From: Sulfurimonas sp.
GTDB lineage: Bacteria; Campylobacterota; Campylobacteria; Campylobacterales; Sulfurimonadaceae
Reading direction: 5' to 3'
NCBI GenBank assembly: GCA_030949825.1
Contig: JAUZSC010000008.1
Location: forward strand, 62,001 to 126,000
Length of the DNA: 64,000 bases
The notes beneath the pieces were generated by a model that saw nothing but the letters and a program-made list of their open reading frames with translations, did no database searches and was not told where the DNA came from. Position numbers and translations under genes: made by a program. Numbering within the stretch: position 1 is the stretch's first letter; the number at the start of each line of letters is the position of its first letter. This document shows positions 57,586 to 64,000 of the stretch, piece by piece.

Positions 57586-60462
57586 TTACTTGAGTTCTTT
57601 GATTACTTTAAAGTCTCCTGACTCAAAGGAGTAAACTTTTTTTGCTTTTTTATCGATAATAATAGGACGAATCCATTCATTTAGGATAAACTCTTTTGCT
57701 ATTGATCTCTCAACTGCTTTACCAACTGTTTCTAAAGATGCTTCCATATATGTAAGAAGCCTCACTGGTTCATGGTAGGCTTTACCTTCTGAAAAAACAG
57801 ACTGCATTGGAAGACCAATTTTGAGGTCACTGTAATTACCATTAAACACACCAATTTTTGAAACGATGTTATGATAAACTTTTGAACCAGCCCCATAAAT
57901 AGTATTGTCAACTGTAGAAAAATAATGTTCTAAGTTAATCCATTCACCAACAACAAGCGGTCCATCAAAAATACGCGTAAGTATATCAGCCTCACCATTA
58001 TCTAAGCTTTCGTCATACGAGTGCATAAAAAGTCTGTTGTTAAATTTCATATGCTTTACAGAATCTCTTGGACCTGCAAATACACCCATATTTCCTGCTA
58101 GACCCCATTCTGGTCTTGGCTCTGACCAATCCATAGATTTAAGAAAAATGTCTTTTGACGAGTTCGTATAGGGTAAAGCATCTGCTCTTTCACGACGGGA
58201 CATTCGAGATGCTTGATTAAAGTCGATCATAATCTTAAGAAATCGTTTCATCTCTTCTTTATTTAAAATATCAGTATCATAAAACTTCATTTCATCCGTT
58301 GAAGTAATGTGCAATGCTGGAATAAACTTAACATCATCAGGGATAATAATACCTTTTTCCACAAGCGCTTCTCGAACATCTTTAGAATTTGCAATCATAC
58401 AAATAGCTCTGTTATTAGGAAGACTACTCGAACCACCACAGGCTCCACAATCAAGTGCAGATTCAAATGGATTATTATCTGAAGTACTTTCATGCCCAGA
58501 CATTATTACAAACTCTGCAAAATTTTCTACTTGACCTACCATTGTCAGTAGCTTGTATAAATACTCTACTTTCTCTTCAAGTGTAAAACCAACCTTAGCA
58601 AGTTTCTTCTTTTGGTACTCATAATCTTGTGGAGAAACTTGATAATCATTTTTCAATTTTTCTAATAATTCTGGTACTATTTCCAATGACAATTCAGTAC
58701 CTGATACAAGATGATCTCGAATAGCCTGAAGCTCTATTTCTGTATACTTTATAGATGTGTTACTCACTAGCATTGAACTTATAATCTGTATATGAAGTTG
58801 ATTTATATACAGTTCTATCTCTTCATCTGAAAACTTATCTAAAGTATATCTTGTCTTAGGTTTTTCAGCTTTAAAACTTTTAAAAAATTTATTTGTTTTT
58901 TCTGGTGCAAATGTTTTTCCAAAAAGTTTGATACCAAAAATCCAACCTATGGCTTCAACCATAACATAAGGAGTATAAGGGTTGTTTTTAAGATCACTCA
59001 AAACTTTTTTTGTCGTTTTAAGTCTGGTTTTTTTCACACTGTATTCTTTATGTGATTCTATTGGCAACTCAAAGACAATATTTCCAGGCTTCACAACTGC
59101 AGGACATAAAATCACTTCATGTGCTTTATCGAACTCTACAAATGCTATAGGAAATCCTAAGAAACCTCCAGCACCAAAAGTTTCGTAGGGACCACTTCTT
59201 TCAACTGAACGCCTAATAACTTCAGATCTAACATCTAAACAAAATGTAGCTGAAGCCCTTGCTCTTTGTTTTTTCTTTTTATCTGCTAAATCTATATCAT
59301 CAATAAAACTTTGGATGTAAGTATCTTCAAGAGACTTCATCCAAATATATCCCTCTTCTTCTCGTAGCACTTCCATGATTTTCGCAAGTTCTACAAGGGG
59401 AATATTTATATTGTTAAGTTGTTCTTTTGAAAGCTGCACTTGTTTTGCATCGAGTTCAAGCTCATACTGCGTGTAGCTTTCTAAAATAGCATCGTAATCT
59501 CGGGATTCCTCCATCGCATCTATAAATTTACCCGGTAAATTATTTTTAGATTTAACCAATTTTAGTATAGTGTATGCACCATTTTTTTCAATATATGCAT
59601 CTAAGAGTTTAAAAGTATTTATTTCCCTATGCTTTAAATAAGCTACTTCATAGTAGAGTCTAATAGCCATATAATCTATAAGTGACGATGGGTATTGCTG
59701 TTGTGAAAAATAATTCGGATCCTCTGAGCGGTACTTAATAAATCCAGCCCATCCATGTAACTTAAGCACATGCGTCAAAAGGTATCTTTCTTTGTTCTTT
59801 ACCTGTAGCTTTTCTAAAGACTCTTCCACAAATGCTTCTGCATTATATGGATAATCAAAATCTTCATAAAGCTTAAATGTTTCAAACATTCCAAGTTCTC
59901 TGTTTTCCATTGGGAATGTTGTTTGTCCCTCATCTAAAAAGCGTGAAATGTATTCAATAATATTTTTTTCTATTACTTCTTTATCATCACGGTAAAAAAG
60001 GATATCATTAATCTCATAGAGTGTCATATGCTTTGTTAGTTTAGTCAACCATTTTTTCTTATTATGATAAGAAAACTCATCATCTAAATAAGCTTGTAGC
60101 TCCTCGTCAATAGAATGATCTTTTGCAGATGCAGCACTTCTGTATTTATTCCACTCAGGGTTTACCTCAAGTAAACATCGCATAGCTAAGTCATAATGCT
60201 CAGCTAATCCATCGATTTCAAGTATCTCTTTAAGGTTCTCTTCTAAAATAGAATGTGAAATTTTCCCTTCTTTATAAAAGCCAAGATAATAAGAAGGCTC
60301 CATGTATACCCTACCACCATAGATTTTTTTCGCTTTTTGTAAAGCATCTTTAAACTTTGTATCTTCAAAACCTTTTAAAGGGTTATGATGAATAAATGAT
60401 CCTATAGGCCAATAGTGTGGGACCGTGTTTTTAACAGCATCTAATTTGTCTATAATACCCAT
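57586..60462 (-). CDS. dabA: DabA, carbonic-anhydrase-like subunit of the DAB inorganic-carbon system (DUF2309)
   Basis: A 958-residue cytoplasmic subunit of the DAB complex, which accumulates bicarbonate by coupling CO2 hydration to a cation gradient. The beta-carbonic-anhydrase-like zinc site is visible: Cys and Asp in FCLDVRSEVIRR (about residue 407), then His in VIMSGHEST (about 656) and Cys in DCGACGG (about 671). The N-terminal HHNPLKGFE is conserved in the family. AAGGAG precedes the ATG. Last of the three genes dabB, membrane protein, dabA. Confidence 0.94.
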   Translation of the reverse strand: MGIIDKLDAVKNTVPHYWPIGSFIHHNPLKGFEDTKFKDALQKAKKIYGGRVYMEPSYYLGFYKEGKISHSILEENLKEILEIDGLAEHYDLAMRCLLEVNPEWNKYRSAASAKDHSIDEELQAYLDDEFSYHNKKKWLTKLTKHMTLYEINDILFYRDDKEVIEKNIIEYISRFLDEGQTTFPMENRELGMFETFKLYEDFDYPYNAEAFVEESLEKLQVKNKERYLLTHVLKLHGWAGFIKYRSEDPNYFSQQQYPSSLIDYMAIRLYYEVAYLKHREINTFKLLDAYIEKNGAYTILKLVKSKNNLPGKFIDAMEESRDYDAILESYTQYELELDAKQVQLSKEQLNNINIPLVELAKIMEVLREEEGYIWMKSLEDTYIQSFIDDIDLADKKKKQRARASATFCLDVRSEVIRRSVERSGPYETFGAGGFLGFPIAFVEFDKAHEVILCPAVVKPGNIVFELPIESHKEYSVKKTRLKTTKKVLSDLKNNPYTPYVMVEAIGWIFGIKLFGKTFAPEKTNKFFKSFKAEKPKTRYTLDKFSDEEIELYINQLHIQIISSMLVSNTSIKYTEIELQAIRDHLVSGTELSLEIVPELLEKLKNDYQVSPQDYEYQKKKLAKVGFTLEEKVEYLYKLLTMVGQVENFAEFVIMSGHESTSDNNPFESALDCGACGGSSSLPNNRAICMIANSKDVREALVEKGIIIPDDVKFIPALHITSTDEMKFYDTDILNKEEMKRFLKIMIDFNQASRMSRRERADALPYTNSSKDIFLKSMDWSEPRPEWGLAGNMGVFAGPRDSVKHMKFNNRLFMHSYDESLDNGEADILTRIFDGPLVVGEWINLEHYFSTVDNTIYGAGSKVYHNIVSKIGVFNGNYSDLKIGLPMQSVFSEGKAYHEPVRLLTYMEASLETVGKAVERSIAKEFILNEWIRPIIIDKKAKKVYSFESGDFKVIKELK

Positions 60463-61192
60463 GAAAGTATCTCCTTAATCCCAAAAAAGCTCAATATGAC
60501 AAGCCCTGCCATAATGGACACATGCGTTACTTTATCTTTATAATCTAAATCAACATAATGGATGTCAGGATTCTTTTTTTCCAAAAATCGATTTTTCTAA
60601 AACTTTCATTGATATTAAAAAATTACCGAAGTAAAGTGTTGTAACTACTATATACCAAAGTGTATTGACTTCACTATTAAATATATATGTTAAAAAGAAA
60701 AGTGAATTAGGTAAGGGGGGGATACAAACCTAAGGTAATCAAATACACGGTAATACTAAGTCCTACCATAGGTGTTGCTAAAGTAATACCTCTAACATAA
60801 AGATAATTTGCACTTCCATAATGTTTTTCATAAAAACGCGCAATGGCATAAATTCCAGACAATGAAACTAATAATGATAAACTATAAAATGCACCCTCTT
60901 CTTCAAAAAGAAGAAAAAATGGTGCGTTTATAAAAATAAAATAATAAGCCAACTTATAAAAGTTTGTTGTCTTAGTTGCTCTATATATAGTATAGAGAGA
61001 ACTAAGGAAAGAGATAATTACAAATGTTTGCGTATGCTCATTTGGGACAAAGTAAGACAAAACTATTGCACATATAAGGAAAAAGGCACTTAGTAAAAAT
61101 ATACCTCTACTGTTAAATCTATCACTTTTTTCTAAAATAATATAATAAGGCACACCCGAAACTAATAACAAAAATAAAATATTAATAATCAT
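60450..61192 (-). CDS. Multi-helix membrane protein between dabB and dabA (two run-length breaks)
   Basis: About 246 residues when restored, with six to eight membrane helices. It starts in ATGA overlap with the dabB stop, and its restored end overlaps the dabA start by 13 nt, so all three genes are translated as one unit. Two runs break the frame: seven G at 60715-60721 (six would read on through LPNSLFFLTYIFNSEV) and seven T at 60574-60580 (six would read through NPDIHYVDLDYKDKV to a last helix, AGLVILSFFGIKEIL). It is not a standard DAB component; the family is not recognised. Confidence 0.68.
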
Positions 61193-62796
61193 ATTTTACC
61201 TTTTTTAGAATATTTGAAAATATCAAAATAATATCCTTCTCTGGCTAAGAATCTGTAAAATTTCCACTTAGATTTGTTTGGTTTTTCACTAACTGAAGCA
61301 TTAACAAAATGCTTCTTGTAGATAAATAAGCCTCCGCCTATCATAACAAGGGCTAGGGCAACAAGTGCTGCAAGCAAGCTAATATGTAATGTTGCTGCCG
61401 CGTAAAAGAGTAAAGCATCATCTCCATAAAGGAAATGTTCTAATGCTAAACCTACATATTCATAAGTGAATAACACAAGAACAAATGTACTTATAAGACC
61501 TAGAATTACTTTAAAAGAGTCATATTTAGAGACCTTGAAAAATGATAAAAACAACTGCGTTCCTGTAAGCCATGCAAATGCCAAAATAACAATCGCAGCA
61601 TTAAATTCAAAGAACTCCGGAGCAAGTAACATTTTTGCTCCAATAAATACAAGAACCGGAACAATAGTGAAAATTGCTATAAGCTTAAATGTTTTAGTAC
61701 TTTTATATTCTGTAGTTTTATCTGAAAATGTCTTATATGTAAGACGCTCAGGAATATTTGGTTCTTTTCTTGCCTGATTAATAATACTTCCTGACTCTAA
61801 GAAAAGAGAAGCTTTAAAAATCCCGTGAACAATAAGGTGATAGACAGCGAGAGAAAATGCACCGAGACCTACTTCCATAATCATATAACCCATTTGACCA
61901 ACTGTAGAATATCCAAGTGCGCGCTTAATATCCGAAACAACGAGCATAAGTACAGATGCAAAAATAGCAGTAATAAGGCCGATTACGAATGCAATGTTGA
62001 GTACTGCCGGTGATAAAATAAGCAAGAAAGCAAGTTTATTAAGTAAAATTCCACCAACATTTACAACTCCTGCGTGCATTAAAGCAGATACTGGAGTTGG
62101 CGCTTCTGATGTATACGGTAGCCAAATATGAAAAGGTACAATTGCCGACTTCATCATTGCTGCGAGTAAGTAAAGGAATCCAACAACAAAAATCATCGGA
62201 TCATCGATAGGGTTTTGAGACATCATTAACCACTGTTCTTTTAGAACATCTAAATCAAAGCTACCGAATGTTTTATAAGTTAAAATTACAGCGAGTAAAA
62301 ATACAAAATCCGCACTTTTATGAATGTACATCGTCCATCTTGCATTTTTAACGGCGGTTTGTGAACCTACATTAAATGAAACAAGAAGATATAAGTAGAC
62401 ACTCATAAGTTGCCAAGCAAGCGCAAGGACAATAAGGTTATTACTCATCACAAGTAAATAAATGGACGAAAAGATAAAGTTTAAAAGAACAAAAAACCTT
62501 TTATACCCTGCTTCATCCCACATATATTTTGTAGCAAATTTACGAATAACTAATCCTAAGATTGCTACATAGGGTACAAGAATAGCTGAAAGTTCATTGT
62601 AAATCAACAAACCACCAAAGCCTTCTATAGAGGTACCAGTACTAATGACATAGTACGACCCACATAATGCAAGTATAGCCACCATACTAGAGAGTATAAG
62701 GCTGATTCTTGGCATAATTTCTTTTTTATCTACAAAACCGAGAAGAATCGCAATTAAAATTGGAATTCCTGGGATAAGTAATACTATTTGCTCCAC
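61189..62796 (-). CDS. dabB: DabB, proton/cation-translocating membrane subunit of the DAB system (NuoL-like)
   Basis: A 535-residue membrane protein of the NuoL/MrpA family with about 14 helices. The conserved helices include WQLMSVYLYLLVSF, the charged HKSADFVFLLAVILTY, LLAAMMKSAIVPFHIWLPYT and EAPTPVSALMHAGVVNVGG, which carry the Lys/His/Glu of the proton path. With DabA it forms the energy-driven bicarbonate accumulator. GTG start with AAGGAG 6 nt upstream. No other Complex I genes are near, which supports DabB over NuoL. Confidence 0.92.
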   Translation of the reverse strand: MEQIVLLIPGIPILIAILLGFVDKKEIMPRISLILSSMVAILALCGSYYVISTGTSIEGFGGLLIYNELSAILVPYVAILGLVIRKFATKYMWDEAGYKRFFVLLNFIFSSIYLLVMSNNLIVLALAWQLMSVYLYLLVSFNVGSQTAVKNARWTMYIHKSADFVFLLAVILTYKTFGSFDLDVLKEQWLMMSQNPIDDPMIFVVGFLYLLAAMMKSAIVPFHIWLPYTSEAPTPVSALMHAGVVNVGGILLNKLAFLLILSPAVLNIAFVIGLITAIFASVLMLVVSDIKRALGYSTVGQMGYMIMEVGLGAFSLAVYHLIVHGIFKASLFLESGSIINQARKEPNIPERLTYKTFSDKTTEYKSTKTFKLIAIFTIVPVLVFIGAKMLLAPEFFEFNAAIVILAFAWLTGTQLFLSFFKVSKYDSFKVILGLISTFVLVLFTYEYVGLALEHFLYGDDALLFYAAATLHISLLAALVALALVMIGGGLFIYKKHFVNASVSEKPNKSKWKFYRFLAREGYYFDIFKYSKKGKI

Positions 62797-63137
62797 TATA
62801 ACTCCTTATATTCACTAAGATTATCATCTATAGAAATATATGCTTCTAAAATATTTGACTAATTATAGATAATTAATATTAAATATAAACTAAAGCCTTG
62901 CAAAACATACTCATAGCTTAAGTTTTGTAGAACCTAATCCCTTGCTTAAAGAAAAGTAAAAGGTTTTTTAAGTAGAATTCTCGTTCAAAACATAAAATGT
63001 AGCTGATAAAGAATGTCTAGAAACAGGGTAAGACCTGTTTTAAAGATTTTTTATATTATAATTTTTTCGATGCTACATCGCTAATTATTAGATCTGATCT
63101 AATATATTATGTTTAACTTATTCATTAGGGAGTAACA
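62797..63137 (+). promoter_or_regulatory. Gene-free stretch before the second oxidoreductase operon
   Basis: 341 nt with no gene. On the plus strand it holds a possible TTGACT/TATTAA promoter near 62855-62885, a terminator-like stem AAACAGG/CCTGTTT (63021-63040) followed by a T-rich stretch, a CGATG/CATCG stem (63068-63080) and a 17-bp palindrome ATTAGATC-T-GATCTAAT (63087-63103) just before the operon. The first half could encode a small RNA of about 150 nt; I do not recognise it. GGGAG lies 6 nt before the ATG at 63138. Confidence 0.4.
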
Positions 63138-63365
63138 ATGTATTATGTAGCGAAAGTTAATTCTGACATGTGTGCAGAATATAAATGTAACACATGTACA
63201 CTATATTGTCCAGAAGCAAATACGCTTATGTTCAATAAAGATGGAAATACATCTTGGGTAGACGAAGATAGATGTAAAGGGTGTGCACTTTGTGTGTACG
63301 TATGTACTGACATGCTTGATCGTAATTGTATTACGATGGAAATGGTAAGCGGTAAAGAAGACTAA
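63138..63365 (+). CDS. 2-oxoacid:ferredoxin oxidoreductase, delta (ferredoxin-like) subunit (cluster 2)
   Basis: The same 75-residue protein as at 48880, with the two cysteine groups CAEYKCNTCTLYC and CKGCALCVYVC. The DNA differs in 25 codons, all silently, and ends TAA instead of TAG. Here it is the first gene, followed by the epsilon gene, so the second cluster has a different gene order (D-E-...) and most likely continues past the window with A, B and G. Confidence 0.9.
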   Translation: MYYVAKVNSDMCAEYKCNTCTLYCPEANTLMFNKDGNTSWVDEDRCKGCALCVYVCTDMLDRNCITMEMVSGKED

Positions 63366-63425
63366 GTATTTAATTTATTTTAATTTAATTTAAACTTAAT
63401 AGTATAGAAAATTATAGGAGAACTT

Positions 63426-63995
63426 ATGGCAAATCAAGGCCCTGCGTATTATTCACCGTATCCTGCGGCAATATATGACGGTGTAATTACACCACCAGAA
63501 GGAAAAGCACTTTTATTAGAAAGTGTAGTTGACGAAGAAACAGCAATGAGAGAAGCTGCTAGAGTAATGTTGACAAGTGAGAATGCAACAATTTTCCCTG
63601 GTCCACAAGTACTTTATGGATACAATGAAGAAGCAAAGAAAAAAGCTACTCTTATTAAAGAGATATCTGAAGTTCTAAATGCTAAAATGATTCCAATGTA
63701 CGATTACAGACCAAAATATCCAAAGATTGATGCGGAAGTAGAAATTAATCCAAATCATCCAAACTTAACAATTTGGCACAACAACATTAAAGCAGCGATA
63801 TTTATCGGTATTCACTGTCATTATGCAAATGTTGCATTAAAAATGGTTAGATGTGAAACAGATTGTTACACAATCGCGATTTGTGGTTTGTCAGGGCATG
63901 AAGATGCAATGGCTACATTACGAGATCAGCATTCTTCGGAGCTTGAGAAATTCATCAAAATAGCTAAAGAAGTAAAAGCTGAGCTTGGTAAATAG
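63426..63995 (+). CDS. 2-oxoacid:ferredoxin oxidoreductase, epsilon subunit (cluster 2)
   Basis: A complete 189-residue epsilon subunit, shorter than the 237-residue copy at 45325 because it lacks the C-terminal extension. Shared blocks are TIFPGPQVL, DYRPKYPKID, INPNHPNLTI and HCHYANVALKMVR. The two differ at roughly half of all other positions, in contrast to the identical delta subunits. This suggests the two complexes act on different 2-oxoacids, for example pyruvate and 2-oxoglutarate. ATAGGAG precedes the ATG. Confidence 0.82.
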   Translation: MANQGPAYYSPYPAAIYDGVITPPEGKALLLESVVDEETAMREAARVMLTSENATIFPGPQVLYGYNEEAKKKATLIKEISEVLNAKMIPMYDYRPKYPKIDAEVEINPNHPNLTIWHNNIKAAIFIGIHCHYANVALKMVRCETDCYTIAICGLSGHEDAMATLRDQHSSELEKFIKIAKEVKAELGK

Positions 63996-64000
63996 GTAGG

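Noticed and set aside
61189..62796. NuoL of respiratory Complex I
   Set aside because: No other nuo gene is adjacent, and it is coupled to dabA, which fits DabB.

Overview
The window is low-GC DNA from an autotrophic Campylobacterota member, most like Sulfurimonas and its relatives. Supporting genes are a CetA/CetB-type energy-taxis pair, a Campylobacter-style porin, a petABC cytochrome bc1 operon, five-subunit 2-oxoacid:ferredoxin oxidoreductases of the reductive TCA cycle, and a DabA/DabB inorganic-carbon uptake system. No rRNA, tRNA or CRISPR array was seen.

Layout. 0-31 kb is mostly a densely packed minus-strand housekeeping region: leuA, PBP1A, an ABC ATPase, cetAB-like genes, bioF, maf, a HepT/MntA toxin-antitoxin pair, alaS, an aldehyde dehydrogenase, a PIN toxin-antitoxin pair with a palindromic operator, an OFA-type MFS transporter, hom, an aminotransferase, a RodZ-like gene, rlmB, rsmI, rpmE, rsmE, moeA, queD, queE, moaA, several tiny membrane-protein genes and the porin. 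31.6-33.9 kb is an accessory island. It holds two tandem units, each a small RNA gene followed by a gene for a very short hydrophobic peptide, and looks like an undescribed type I toxin-antitoxin family. A complete but decayed IS1380-family element (31852-33589, duplicated TTCAC target) separates the units, and its transposase carries two near-identical 34-35 bp insertions. 33.9-45 kb holds petCBA, mnmG, a Sel1-repeat gene, ribE, recQ (with a third short-peptide gene in front), an MnmC-like gene, luxS, a MOSC protein and a truncated haemoglobin.

45-64 kb is a carbon-fixation region. A five-gene oxidoreductase operon (order E-A-B-G-D) opens it and the first two genes (D-E) of a second such operon close it. 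The two D subunits are identical in all 75 residues although 25 codons differ silently. Between the operons lie a hemerythrin-like gene, trigger factor, a leucine-rich-repeat gene, an ammonium-transporter/GGDEF fusion, chemoreceptor remnants, a Cache-like sensor, two Cys-rich paralogues, and a dab operon with an extra membrane protein between dabB and dabA. Concentrated bicarbonate/CO2 would feed the ferredoxin-dependent carboxylases. The two O2-binding proteins beside the first operon (globin, hemerythrin) may help protect them.

Sequence quality. About fourteen genes, including the normally essential alaS, hom, mnmG and moaA, are interrupted by single-base length changes, nearly all in homopolymer runs. 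This pattern points to consensus indel errors rather than gene decay. I therefore give these genes their full reconstructed extent and name the suspect run. Three genes (ribE, an SDR gene, recQ) have ATT where ATG is expected.
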